From Corallococcus carmarthensis (GTDB taxonomy: Bacteria; Myxococcota; Myxococcia; Myxococcales; Myxococcaceae): a stretch of DNA of 32,430 nt. Shown in pieces: positions 7,449 to 15,932 of this stretch. A program made the translations under genes and the position numbers. Position 1 is the stretch's first letter; every line of letters starts with the position of its first letter. The stretch lies in contig NZ_RAWE01000103.1 in assembly GCF_003611695.1 (NCBI RefSeq), forward strand, positions 1 through 32,430, in the 5' to 3' direction. The notes under the pieces are model-generated. The model was not told the origin of the DNA and did no database searches. It was given only the letters and a program-made list of their open reading frames with translations.

Positions 7449-9446
7449 ATGTCCGCGCCCGCGCCCCGTCCCCCTTCTGTCGACAGCCTGCTGGGTCCTG
7501 GTGGCGCGCTGGAAGAGGCGCTGCCCGCGTACGAGCACCGTCCGGAGCAGCTCCAGATGGCGCGCGCCGTGGAGCGGGCCTTCTCCGAGGGCAGCTACCT
7601 GCTGGCGGAGGCCGGCACGGGCACGGGCAAGACGCTGGCCTACCTGGTGCCCGCGCTCCTGTCGGGGCGCAAGGTGGTGGTGTCCACGGCGACGAAGACG
7701 CTGCAGGACCAGGTGTTCTTCAAGGACCTGCCGCTGCTCAGCGAGAAGCTGGGGCTGCGCTTCGAGGCGGCGTACCTCAAGGGGCGCGGCAACTACCTGT
7801 GCCTGCACCGCTACGAGTCCTTCGAGAAGGATCCGCAGTTCGTCTCGCGTGAAGAGGCGAAGCAGTGGCCGCTGCTCAAGAAGTGGGTGACGCAGACGGA
7901 GACGGGGGACCGGGCGGAGCTGGACCTGCCGGAGTCCTTCGCCACGTGGTCGCGGCTGTCCACCACGTCGGAGACGTGCCTGGGTTCGCGCTGCTCGCTG
8001 TACGAGACGTGCTTCGTCACGCGGATGCGCAAGCGCGCGGAGGTCGCGGACCTGCTGGTGGTGAACCACCACCTGTTCTTCGCGGACCTGGCGCTGCGCA
8101 GCTCCGGCAAGCGCACGGAAGGCGTGCTGCCCTTCTACGACGCGGTCGTCTTCGACGAGGCGCACGCGCTGGAGGACGCGGCCAGCGGCCACTTCGGATG
8201 CAGCGTGTCCAACTACCGGCTGGAGGAGCTGTCGCGCGACGCGGTGGCCGCCCTTCAGGCGAAGGATGAGCGGCACGCGACGCTCTCCGCGCTGGCCCAG
8301 CGGGTGCGCTCGCACGCGGACGCGCTGTTCCTCCAGGCGCCGCGCGCGCTGGGGATGTCCAGCCAGGAGTCCACCGTGGCCCTGCGCCCGGAGACGATGG
8401 GCAAGCTGTCCGGCGCGCTGGAGCAGGTGCGCGAGGGACTGGCGGCGCTCGCGTCCTTCGCGGGCAGCGAGCGCGAACCGGAGCTGGCCGCCATCCACCG
8501 CCGCGCGGAGGAGATGGCGGAGCAGCTGTCCTTCCTGGAGAAGTCCGAGTCCGCGGACCACGTGTACTGGGCGGAGGCGCGCGGCAAGGGACTCTTCCTG
8601 CGCGCGAGCCCCATCGACGTGGCGAAGGAGCTGCGCGACCGGCTCTACGGCGCGCTGGACACGGTGGTGTTCACCTCCGCGACGCTCGCGGCGGACAGCC
8701 GCTTCGACTTCTTCGCCAAGCGCATGGGCATGTACGACGACGAGGGCCAGCCGGTGACGCGCGTGCGCACGCTGGCGGTGCCCAGCCCGTTCGACTTCCC
8801 GCGCCAGTCCGCGCTGTACCTGCCCACGCACCTGCCGGACCCCAGCGCCCCGGGCTTCATCGAGGCGGCGGCGGAAGAAATCATCCAGCTGTGTGAAGTG
8901 ACGGGCGGGCGCGCGTTCGTGCTCTTCACGTCCCTGCGCAACATGGTGCGCGCGTACGAGCTGACGGCGACGCGGCTGCCCTACCAGGCGCTGCTCCAGG
9001 GCGAACGGCCCAAGCAGCAGCTGCTGGACGCGTTCCGTCAGACGCCCAGCGTGCTCTTCGCCGCGCACAGCTTCTGGGAGGGCGTGGACGTGCCCGGGGA
9101 CGCGCTGAGCCTGGTCATCATCGACCGGCTCCCCTTCGCGTCGCCGGGCGACCCGCTGGTGGCCGCGCGCATCCGCCAGATTCAGGCGCGCGGGGAAGAG
9201 CCGTTCGACCAGTACCAGCTGCCGCAGGCGGCGCTGGCGCTGCGGCAGGGCTTCGGGCGGCTCATCCGCACGCAGGCGGACCGGGGCATCGTGGCGATGC
9301 TGGACCGCCGCATCGTGACCAAGAGCTACGGCCGCGTGTTCCTCTCCAGCCTGCCGCCCGCGAAGCGGATGGAGGACACGACGGAGCTGAGCCGCTGGTT
9401 CAACGGCCCGGTGCGCCCGGTGCCGCCCGTGCGTTCGATTCGCTGA
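7449..9446 (+). CDS. DinG/YoaA-type ATP-dependent DNA helicase (XPD-like, Fe-S)
   Basis: This 665-residue superfamily 2 helicase of the XPD/DinG class has Walker A AGTGTGKT at residues 55-62 and DEAH at 236-239. Helicase motifs III-VI follow, including FTSATLA, AHSFWEGVDVPG and the arginine-finger motif QGFGRLIR. Four cysteines between motifs I and II (C118, C177, C182, C188) are spaced as in the 4Fe-4S domain of DinG/YoaA/XPD, implying a redox-sensitive 5'-3' DNA helicase. Family members unwind D-loops, R-loops or damaged forks. ATG 7449 has a weak ribosome site. The 3' end overlaps the convergent TonB receptor gene by 47 bp. Confidence 0.94.
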   Translation: MSAPAPRPPSVDSLLGPGGALEEALPAYEHRPEQLQMARAVERAFSEGSYLLAEAGTGTGKTLAYLVPALLSGRKVVVSTATKTLQDQVFFKDLPLLSEKLGLRFEAAYLKGRGNYLCLHRYESFEKDPQFVSREEAKQWPLLKKWVTQTETGDRAELDLPESFATWSRLSTTSETCLGSRCSLYETCFVTRMRKRAEVADLLVVNHHLFFADLALRSSGKRTEGVLPFYDAVVFDEAHALEDAASGHFGCSVSNYRLEELSRDAVAALQAKDERHATLSALAQRVRSHADALFLQAPRALGMSSQESTVALRPETMGKLSGALEQVREGLAALASFAGSEREPELAAIHRRAEEMAEQLSFLEKSESADHVYWAEARGKGLFLRASPIDVAKELRDRLYGALDTVVFTSATLAADSRFDFFAKRMGMYDDEGQPVTRVRTLAVPSPFDFPRQSALYLPTHLPDPSAPGFIEAAAEEIIQLCEVTGGRAFVLFTSLRNMVRAYELTATRLPYQALLQGERPKQQLLDAFRQTPSVLFAAHSFWEGVDVPGDALSLVIIDRLPFASPGDPLVAARIRQIQARGEEPFDQYQLPQAALALRQGFGRLIRTQADRGIVAMLDRRIVTKSYGRVFLSSLPPAKRMEDTTELSRWFNGPVRPVPPVRSIR

Positions 9447-11577
9447 ACACGTCGCGCAGGCGCAGGCCCACGCGTGCCTGGAAGGGCGGGGCCAGGGTGT
9501 CCACGCCCGCGCGGCCCGCGAGGTACTGGCGGTCGAAGAGGTTCTCCACCGCGCCGAAGGCGTCCACCTTCCAGAACAGGTGGCGGCTCACGAACAGGTC
9601 CACCACCGCCGCGCCGCCCATGCCGCGCGTGTTGAGGTCGTCCTCGTACTGCGGACCGAACACGCGCAGCTGCGCGGTGACGGAGACGATGGACGGGTCG
9701 TCGAAGGTGACCGCGAGCGAGCCCCGATGCCTGGGGTCCTGCGGCAGCTGACGACCCAAGAGGTCGGGCTGGCCGGGAGCGCGGGTGACGACGGGGTCCA
9801 CGAAGGTGTAGGCGGCGAGGGCGGCCCACTGCCGTGACAGGCGCCAGTCCGCGCCCAGCTCCACGCCTCGCACGCGCGCCCGGCCCAGGTTCTGACGCTG
9901 GCGGGTGCTGCCGTCCGGCAGGGGCGTGGCGAGGGTGACGTTGGTGACGGGCGCGTCCAGCACGTTCCAGAAGCCGGTGCCCCGGCCGGTGAGCCCGCGC
10001 GGGCCGGTGGCCTCCACGCCGGCCTCGGTGCCCCAGAGGCGTTCAGCGCCCAGGTCCGGGTTCGCGGCGGTGAGGACGGTGCCCACCTGGAAGGGACGGT
10101 AGAGCTCGTTGAGGGTGGGCGCGCGGAAGGCGCGGTACGCGGAGGCGCGCAGGGTGAGCCACTCCAGCGGTCGCACGCGCGCGGCCAGGCGCGGGCTGAG
10201 CTGGCGGGCGGTGCGGGGGTCGAACTCCGTGACGGTGGTGGTGCCGTTCGCGAAGCTCTCCAGCTGGCGGCCGTCGAGGTTGCGCCACGTGTCCCAGCGC
10301 AGCGTGCCGGCGAACTCCAGCGCGGGGGACACGGTGTAGAGGTCCTGCACGAAGACGCCGCCGGACACCTGCGTGCCCTGGGTGGTGCGCGCGTAGAGCG
10401 TTGTCGCGGTGTAGGCGGAGGGGAAGAGCAGCTCGTCGGCCCTGCCGTTTGAGCGGCGCACGTCCACGCCCGCGGCGAGCACGTGGGTTCCGCCCAGCGT
10501 CATCTCCGGGCCGGTCCAGACGAGCGAGCCACCCTGATCATTCGCGGGCACGTCCTGGAGGGCGGAGCGGACCTCGAAGTTCCGGTCCGGGGTGATGCGG
10601 GCGCGGTCCTGGGCGAAGTGCTGGGTGCGGCCGAAGAGGCCCAGCTCGAAGGTGCCCGCGGCGTCCGTGCGCAGGCGGGCGTTCGCGGCGAACCACGCGA
10701 GGTCCACGCTGGCGACGGTGTACTGGGTGCCGCCATTCTGGTGCTCGCGAAACACGCCCGCGCGGGCGGAGAGGGAGAGGTGGTCGGTGGCCTCCGCTTC
10801 GACGCGCGCCTGGGCGCTGACGTGCTGGGACGGGGTGTCACTGTCGATGCGGCCGCGCTGGTCCGCGGAGACGATGCGGTAGCCGTCGCTGGTGAGGCCC
10901 TCTACCTCCAGCGAAGCGCCCACGCGGCCCCAGCGGTCCGCGACGCGAGCGGCGACGAAGCCGGTGCGCAGGTTGCCCACGGACACGTCGGCGTCGAGCA
11001 CCGGGCCGGTGATGGGCCGGGAGAACAGCTGCACCACGCCGCCCAGCGCGGCGCTGCCATAGAGCGCGGAGCCGCCGGTGGGGACGACCTCGATGCGGTC
11101 CAGGCCCAGGCGGGGCAGGGCGCGCCAGAAGACCCAGCCGCCGTAGGGGTCGTTGAAGGGAAGCCCATCCAGCAGCACGAGCCCGCGAGCCACGCCAGAA
11201 GGCGCGAGCCCCCGCAGGTTGAGCCCCTGCGCGGTGGGGTCCGCGACGAGGGACGGCGTGCGGCGGAACGTGGCCGCGGACGGCAGCGTGCGGACGAGCG
11301 CGTCCTGGGTGAGCGTGGGGCTGCGCTCCATCTCCGCGCGCGGAATCACCACGGTGGTGGCGGGCACGTCGCGGAGCGGACGCGGCAGGCGCGTCGTGGT
11401 GACGACCGTGCGGGTTTCGCGGGGAGGCTCGGGCTCGGGGGCAGCGGGCGCGGCGGCTTCCGGCTCGGGAGGTGTTCCCCCATCCACGGCCTGCGCGGTG
11501 GCCACTCCGGGCAGCAGCAACGCCCATGCGAGGCGGTAGGCGGGTGACAGACGGGAAGGAGCGCGCGGTCCAGGCAT
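9400..11577 (-). CDS. TonB-dependent outer-membrane receptor
   Basis: This 725-residue protein has an N-terminal signal (AYRLAWALLLPGVATAQA), a Pro/Glu/Ala spacer, then a plug domain. The plug runs from TRTVVTTTRLPRPLRDVPAT through LVLLDGLPFNDPYGG to IEVVPTGGSALYGSAALGGV. A 22-strand beta-barrel follows, with the terminal VENLFDRQYL and RVGLRLRDVF signatures of BtuB/FecA-type importers. It would import a metal chelate, cobalamin or similar ligand using TonB energy; none of its neighbours identifies the substrate. The barrel's expected terminal Phe is at 9445-9447, but the reading frame continues 14 codons into dinG. ATG 11577 is preceded by GGAG and begins the signal peptide. Confidence 0.93.
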   Translation of the reverse strand: MPGPRAPSRLSPAYRLAWALLLPGVATAQAVDGGTPPEPEAAAPAAPEPEPPRETRTVVTTTRLPRPLRDVPATTVVIPRAEMERSPTLTQDALVRTLPSAATFRRTPSLVADPTAQGLNLRGLAPSGVARGLVLLDGLPFNDPYGGWVFWRALPRLGLDRIEVVPTGGSALYGSAALGGVVQLFSRPITGPVLDADVSVGNLRTGFVAARVADRWGRVGASLEVEGLTSDGYRIVSADQRGRIDSDTPSQHVSAQARVEAEATDHLSLSARAGVFREHQNGGTQYTVASVDLAWFAANARLRTDAAGTFELGLFGRTQHFAQDRARITPDRNFEVRSALQDVPANDQGGSLVWTGPEMTLGGTHVLAAGVDVRRSNGRADELLFPSAYTATTLYARTTQGTQVSGGVFVQDLYTVSPALEFAGTLRWDTWRNLDGRQLESFANGTTTVTEFDPRTARQLSPRLAARVRPLEWLTLRASAYRAFRAPTLNELYRPFQVGTVLTAANPDLGAERLWGTEAGVEATGPRGLTGRGTGFWNVLDAPVTNVTLATPLPDGSTRQRQNLGRARVRGVELGADWRLSRQWAALAAYTFVDPVVTRAPGQPDLLGRQLPQDPRHRGSLAVTFDDPSIVSVTAQLRVFGPQYEDDLNTRGMGGAAVVDLFVSRHLFWKVDAFGAVENLFDRQYLAGRAGVDTLAPPFQARVGLRLRDVFSESNARAAPGAPGR

Positions 11578-11638
11578 CACGCTCCGCTTACTGGATGTCG
11601 GGCTCCCGGGCGAGCCATGGCGGGGCTTCCGGAAACAC

Positions 11639-11683
11639 GAACGGCGGTGAAGTGACCCGAAGGCCCCTCCACCGCCGCCGTTC
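11639..11683 (-). terminator. Possible terminator after the DUF5684-like gene
   Basis: GAACGGCGG (11639-11647) and CCGCCGTTC (11675-11683) are exact reverse complements with a 27-nt loop, lying between the membrane-protein stop (11709) and the TonB receptor start (11577). On the minus strand the stem is followed by GTGTTTCC, a poor T-tract, so it may be a leader structure instead. Confidence 0.35.
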
Positions 11684-11708
11684 ACGGCCGGAAAGCCGCG
11701 TGCGGAAA

Positions 11709-12131
11709 CTACGCCGCGGAGACGCCACCGCCAGCGGCGGCCGGGCCCTGGTACTGCGCGTCGCCGAAGCCGAGGATGGCGTAGAAGACCGGGCCGAGCA
11801 GCGCCAGGCCGATGCCGAAGCCCGTGCCCTTTCCGAACGACTTCGCCATGTCGATGCTGATGATGAACAGCGCGATGAAGTTCACGCACGGCAGGAGCGC
11901 CAGCACCACCCACCACGCCGGACGGCCGACAATCTGGGTCAGCACGTAGATGTTGTAGAAGGGCACGATGGCCGCCCACCCGGGCTGGCCCGCCTTGACG
12001 AACGTCTTCCACATGCCGGCGACGATGACGCCGATGAACGCCAGGTAGAAGATCCAGAACAGCGGGCCCGGGCCCGCCGACTGCTGGTCCTGCATCTGCT
12101 GCATCATCTGAAGCTGCTGGTCCTCGTTCAT
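11709..12131 (-). CDS. DUF5684-like small membrane protein
   Basis: This 140-residue protein has a short Gln/Met-rich cytoplasmic N-terminus (MNEDQQLQMMQQMQDQQ). Helix 1 is FWIFYLAFIGVIVAGMW, then comes the motif KAGQPGWAAIVPFYNIYVLTQIVGRP, and three more hydrophobic segments follow. The KAGxPGWAxxxPxYN pattern is typical of the DUF5684 family of inner-membrane proteins, sometimes labelled signal peptidase I-like, whose function is unknown. There is no catalytic Ser/Lys dyad. ATG 12131 is preceded by GAGGGGGAAG; the longer in-frame form adds an unconserved leader. A hairpin covers this ribosome site. Confidence 0.85.
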   Translation of the reverse strand: MNEDQQLQMMQQMQDQQSAGPGPLFWIFYLAFIGVIVAGMWKTFVKAGQPGWAAIVPFYNIYVLTQIVGRPAWWVVLALLPCVNFIALFIISIDMAKSFGKGTGFGIGLALLGPVFYAILGFGDAQYQGPAAAGGGVSAA

Positions 12132-12132
12132 G

Positions 12133-12149
12133 ACTTCCCCCTCGGAAGT
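12133..12149 (-). promoter_or_regulatory. Hairpin overlapping the ribosome site of the DUF5684-like gene
   Basis: ACTTCC (12133-12138) and GGAAGT (12144-12149) are perfect complements with a 5-nt loop, ending 1 nt before the start codon on the minus strand. The purine-rich ribosome site GAGGGGGA forms the loop and one arm. The structure could hide the site and lower translation initiation. Confidence 0.4.
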
Positions 12150-12152
12150 GTG

Positions 12153-12176
12153 GGACCCCCCTCGGTGGGCGGGTCC
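12153..12176 (-). terminator. Hairpin downstream of the PilT-like operon
   Basis: GGACCC (12153-12158) pairs with GGGTCC (12171-12176), and further C/G runs inside can extend the stem. It lies between the PilT-like stop (12247) and the next start (12131). There is no T-tract, so it may be a rho-type pause site or a leader structure. Confidence 0.3.
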
Positions 12177-12246
12177 AAGTTCACTCCCGAACAAAGGCGA
12201 AGTCGGGGGGGGAAAGCAAATTCCTTCACCTCCCCGGGTCGGGCGC

Positions 12247-13353
12247 TCAGGCCTTCAGCGTCTCCGGCACCGCCCAGTCCGGCTTCAGCCGCTGGATGAC
12301 CTTCACGAAATTCTCCTTGTCCTGGGCTTTCTCCAGGGCGGCGTCCGGGAGGATGACGTTGTCCTTCACCAGCCGCTCCAGGTGCATGTCCAGGGTCTGC
12401 ATGCCCACGCCCTGACCGGACTGCATCTTGGAGGTGATTTGGAACACCTTGCCCTCGCGGATCATGGCGGCGATGGCGGGGCCCCCCACCAGGATTTCGA
12501 GCGCGGCGACGCGGCCCTTGCCGTCCGCGGTCTTGATGAGCTGCTGGGCGACGATGCCGGCCAGCGACTCCGCGAGCATGCCGCGCACCTGGCCCTGCTC
12601 GTCCGCGGGGAAGGCGTTGATGATGCGGTCGATGGTGGCGGGGGCGCTGTTGGTGTGCACCGTGGCGAAGACGAGCACGCCGAAGCTGGCCAACTGGAGC
12701 GCCAGCTTCATGGTCTCGTTGGTGCGAAGCTCGCCAATGAGGATGACGTTGGGGTCCTCGCGGCCGGCGGAGCGGATGGCGGTGGCGAAGCTGGAGGCGT
12801 GCGGGCCCACCTCGCGGTGGGTGACCTGGGCCTTGAGCGATTCGTGCACGAACTCCACCGGGTCCTCGATGGTGAGCACGTGCGACGCGCGCGTCTTGTT
12901 GATGTGGTTGATCATCCCCGCGAGCGTCGTGGACTTGCCGCTGCCCGTGGGGCCCGTCACCAGCACCAGCCCGCTGCGGCGGTCCGCCATCTTGCGCACC
13001 ACCTCCGGCGTCTTCAGCTCCTCCAGCGACAGCACCTTGCTGGGGATGGTGCGGAACACGGCGCCAATGCCGGTCATCTTGTAGAAGTAGTTCGCGCGGA
13101 AGCGGGCCTTGGTGCCGTAGCCGTAGGCGAAGTCCAGGTCCAGCTCCTCCACGATCTGCCGCTTCTGTTCCGGTGAGCAGATTTCGAAGAGCAGCTCCTC
13201 CAACTCCTCGGTGGTGAGCGGCTCGTCACGTAAAGGCACGAGCTCGCCGCGGATGCGGCCCAGGGGCGGGTAGCCCACGCCCAGGTGCAGGTCGCTGCCC
13301 TTCCTGTCCAGCAGCACGTCGAACCAGGCCGCGATGCGAGGGGTGTCCGTCAT
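12247..13353 (-). CDS. PilT/PilU-family ATPase, downstream paralogue
   Basis: This 368-residue GspE/PilT superfamily ATPase shows the PilT N-terminal domain with SDLHLGVGYPPLGRI, Walker A GPTGSGKS (134-141), the Asp box TIEDPVEFVH, Walker B ILIGELR with E208, and the His box TVHTNSA with H233. PilT-type ATPases are hexamers that power type IV pilus retraction. One departure is visible: the family's RDxET after Walker B is RTNET here, with Thr replacing Asp. The start ATG 13353 lies 1 nt after the upstream paralogue's TGA, so translation is coupled. A true pilus role is uncertain because no pilin or pilC gene is nearby. Confidence 0.9.
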   Translation of the reverse strand: MTDTPRIAAWFDVLLDRKGSDLHLGVGYPPLGRIRGELVPLRDEPLTTEELEELLFEICSPEQKRQIVEELDLDFAYGYGTKARFRANYFYKMTGIGAVFRTIPSKVLSLEELKTPEVVRKMADRRSGLVLVTGPTGSGKSTTLAGMINHINKTRASHVLTIEDPVEFVHESLKAQVTHREVGPHASSFATAIRSAGREDPNVILIGELRTNETMKLALQLASFGVLVFATVHTNSAPATIDRIINAFPADEQGQVRGMLAESLAGIVAQQLIKTADGKGRVAALEILVGGPAIAAMIREGKVFQITSKMQSGQGVGMQTLDMHLERLVKDNVILPDAALEKAQDKENFVKVIQRLKPDWAVPETLKA

Positions 13354-13354
13354 G

Positions 13355-15211
13355 TCAGGCGCCCTTCTTGCCAAGCAGTGAGCCCACCTTGGACAGCATC
13401 CGCGCGCCCTCTTGGGCGGAGGCGGGCGGGGCCACGGTGGGCGCGGCGCCGGGGCGCTTGCCCGTCACCATGGCCTCGATTTCATCCGGGTTCTCCGCGA
13501 AGCCCTTCACGGTCTCCAGCGTCGCCCTGCCGGAGCGGGCCAGTTCCGACAGCGAGTCCTCGAAGCGGATGATGCCCAGCGACTTGCCGCGCTGCTGGAG
13601 CGAGGGGATCTGGAACGTCTTGTTGTCGCGGATGAGGTTGCCCAGGGCCACGGAGCCGGTGAGCACCTCCGCGGCGGCGACCATGGACTTGCCATCCGCG
13701 CTGGGCATCAGCCGCTGGCTGACGATGAGGCGCAGGCCGCTGGAGAGCGACAGGCGCACTTGCTGCTGGTCGCCCGGCGGGAAGAGGTCGATGAGCCGGT
13801 CGATGGTCTTCGCCGCGCTGGGCGTGTTCATGGTGCTGATGAGCAGGTGGCCCGTCTCGCTGGCCGCGAGCGCCATGCGCACGGTCTCCGTGTCGCGCAG
13901 CTCGCCCACGACGATGACGTCCGGGTCCTCGCGGAGGCTGCCCTTGAGGGCGCTGGCGAAGGTGCGGGTGGCGGTGCCCACCTCTCGCTGGCTGATGAGG
14001 GCGCGCTTGCGCGGGTGCACGTACTCCACCGGGTCCTCCACGGTGAGCACGTGGTGGGTCGTCTCCCGGTTGATGATGTCCACCAGCGCCGCGAGCGTGC
14101 TCGTCTTGCCGTGGCCGGACGGGCCGGTGAGCACGATGAGGCCCTGGTGGTGGTGCGTGGCCTTGGCGATGTCCGGGGGCAGGCCCAGCGATTCCAGGGT
14201 GGGGATTTCACGGGCGATGAGGCGGAAGACGCCCTTGAGGCCCGTGCGCTGGCGGCCCACGTTGACGCGGAAGCGGCCGGTGTCCTCGGAGTCCAGCGCG
14301 AAGTCCACGCTGCCGTCCTTCTCCAGCACGGGCCGCAGCCGCTCCGGGATGATGGGCAGCAGCAGCCGCTCCACCGTCTCCGGAGACAACGGCGTGTCCT
14401 GCGGCAGCAGCTCCCCGGCGATGCGCAGCAGCGGAGGCCGTCCCGCCACCAGGTGCAGGTCGCTGGCCTGCATGCTGCGCGCCTGCTCCAGCAGCACGGT
14501 CAGGTCGCGGCCCGGAGCGGAGGTCGCGCGCGAGATGGGAATGACCCGCGCGGGAGGATTCGCGCTGACGGCCGGGTGGGCCGCCGCGCTCACGTGGGCT
14601 GCGGATGCGCCCGGGTGAGCGGGAGCGCCCGCGTGAGTGGCCGCGCCGCCGTACGCGGAGGCCGCGCCCGCCAGGGGTGACGCGGCCGTGGCGCCAGGCG
14701 CTCCGCGCACCGTGGCGCCTCCCGCGCTGAGCCCACCGGGCTGGGCGGCCCGAGCGGCCGCCTCCACCGGTGCGGACGCGGCGGGCGCCCGCGTGGGGGC
14801 CGGCGCGGACACCGCCGGCATGCCCGCGTAGGGCGTCCGCGTGGGCGCGGCCGGTGCTGGAGCCGCGGGCGCTGGAGCTGCCGCTGGAGCCGCGGTCTGC
14901 GCCGCACCCTCCGTGCCTCGCGTGAGGCGCACGTTCATCAGCTCGCCCCGGCGCACCGCGGCGATGTTGATGGAGCCCAGACCGGTGGCGTTCACCGACC
15001 ATTGCACCGGCGTCTCCGACACCGTGGACGCCCGCGCCATGCCCACCATCGCCTGGAGGGCCTTCACGAGCTCATCGGTGGAGAGGGCGCCGGGATCGAC
15101 GGGCTCGTAGCCGCTGGCGCCGCGCACCATCGGAGGACGGCCGCTGGCCAGGGCCAGCTCGGTGATTCCAGGACGCGACAGATGACGCAGCAGTTCCGCG
15201 AGCGGTTTCAT
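13355..15211 (-). CDS. PilT-like ATPase with duplicated N-terminal domain, upstream paralogue
   Basis: This 618-residue protein is much longer than PilT (about 350-370). Residues 1-98 look like a diverged copy of the PilT N-terminal domain (ITELALASGRPPMVRGASGY). A low-complexity Ala/Pro linker (about 100-225) follows, then a complete PilT unit: SDLHLVAGRPPLLRI at 250-264, Walker A GPSGHGKT (363-370), VEDPVEYVHP and Walker B VVGELRDTET (435-443). The His box reads MNTPSA, with Asn462 where PilT has His. The C-terminal tail is Pro/Ala-rich. It is the first gene of a two-gene operon with the downstream PilT-like ATPase. The ribosome site is weak. Confidence 0.88.
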   Translation of the reverse strand: MKPLAELLRHLSRPGITELALASGRPPMVRGASGYEPVDPGALSTDELVKALQAMVGMARASTVSETPVQWSVNATGLGSINIAAVRRGELMNVRLTRGTEGAAQTAAPAAAPAPAAPAPAAPTRTPYAGMPAVSAPAPTRAPAASAPVEAAARAAQPGGLSAGGATVRGAPGATAASPLAGAASAYGGAATHAGAPAHPGASAAHVSAAAHPAVSANPPARVIPISRATSAPGRDLTVLLEQARSMQASDLHLVAGRPPLLRIAGELLPQDTPLSPETVERLLLPIIPERLRPVLEKDGSVDFALDSEDTGRFRVNVGRQRTGLKGVFRLIAREIPTLESLGLPPDIAKATHHHQGLIVLTGPSGHGKTSTLAALVDIINRETTHHVLTVEDPVEYVHPRKRALISQREVGTATRTFASALKGSLREDPDVIVVGELRDTETVRMALAASETGHLLISTMNTPSAAKTIDRLIDLFPPGDQQQVRLSLSSGLRLIVSQRLMPSADGKSMVAAAEVLTGSVALGNLIRDNKTFQIPSLQQRGKSLGIIRFEDSLSELARSGRATLETVKGFAENPDEIEAMVTGKRPGAAPTVAPPASAQEGARMLSKVGSLLGKKGA

Positions 15212-15325
15212 TCAGGGAGAGGCCCCCACCGCTTGCCGCGCGTCAGGCCCGGCGGGGTGGAAACTCCCCCGAGGATAGTCGACCGCCGCGTCCCAGGTCA
15301 CCCGGGGGGCATGCCCCCAAATGCA

Positions 15326-15360
15326 CGACGGGAGCGGCCGTGTGAGGGCCCCTCCCGTCG
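15326..15360 (-). terminator. Terminator-type hairpin after the acetyltransferase gene
   Basis: CGACGGGAG (15326-15334) pairs with CTCCCGTCG (15352-15360) through 9 bp, and GGCC/GGCC can extend the stem inwards. It follows the acetyltransferase stop at 15393. A second element, the perfect palindrome GGGGGCATGCCCCC (15305-15318), lies just beyond on the way to the PilT-like operon. T-tracts are short. Confidence 0.55.
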
Positions 15361-15392
15361 GGTACAACCGGACTTCGTGGGGGTGCGGCGGA

Positions 15393-15932
15393 CTACAGCT
15401 CGCGCGACATCAGGAGCCGCAGCTTGCCGGACTTCTTGGAGACCACCGTGGCCACCGTGGTGAAGCCCGCCTTGCGGTAGAAGCCCACCGCGGGCGCGTT
15501 CGCGGGGTCCACGCGCAGCGCGATGGTCTTGCGGTACATGTCGCGCGCCGCGTCCAGCGCCTTGTCGAGCAGCATCGCGCCCACGCCGTGGCGCCGCAGC
15601 TCCGGCTTCACCACGATGTTGCGCAGGTAGGCCGCGCCCGGCACCGGGCCGTCGCGCTCCACCGTCACGTAGCCCACCACCTGGTTCTGGATCCGCGCCA
15701 CGTGGAGGAAGGGCTTGAGCTGGGTGAGCGCCTTGAGGCTCTCCTCCTGGCTCTCCCCCCGCCCCTTCCAGGGCTCGGAGTTGGCGCGCAGGGCCGACAC
15801 CGTCGTCAGGTCCTCGTCGGTGGGCGGACCGAATTTGACCCCGTTCACCAGATCATTGGGGAGCGTCGCTCCTTCCAGCACCGGCGTGGGGGCCGCCACC
15901 TCGACGCCAGGGTCCACCTGCTTCATCGTCAT
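15393..15932 (-). CDS. GNAT-family N-acetyltransferase
   Basis: This 179-residue protein has the GNAT core in its C-terminal two thirds. The acceptor-side strand is VVGYVTVERDG. The acetyl-CoA pyrophosphate loop is in NIVVKPELRRHGVGAMLLDK (RRxGxG/A motif A), and the last motif is NAPAVGFYRKAGF (motif B). The first 30 residues are a variable leader. The acceptor substrate, whether a small amine or a protein N-terminus, cannot be predicted. The start is set by GGAGGAG about 9 nt upstream of ATG 15932. It appears monocistronic, with a hairpin separating it from the PilT-like operon on the same strand. Confidence 0.9.
   Translation of the reverse strand: MTMKQVDPGVEVAAPTPVLEGATLPNDLVNGVKFGPPTDEDLTTVSALRANSEPWKGRGESQEESLKALTQLKPFLHVARIQNQVVGYVTVERDGPVPGAAYLRNIVVKPELRRHGVGAMLLDKALDAARDMYRKTIALRVDPANAPAVGFYRKAGFTTVATVVSKKSGKLRLLMSREL

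Noticed and set aside
7351-7890. Reading frame of 179 codons starting after GGAGG upstream of the helicase gene
   Set aside because: It is Arg/Ser-rich and overlaps the well-supported helicase in another frame; it is a product of high GC, not a gene.
6939-9068. Long open frame antisense to the helicase gene
   Set aside because: The translation is His/Arg/Gln/Leu-rich low-complexity sequence typical of shadows of GC-biased genes.
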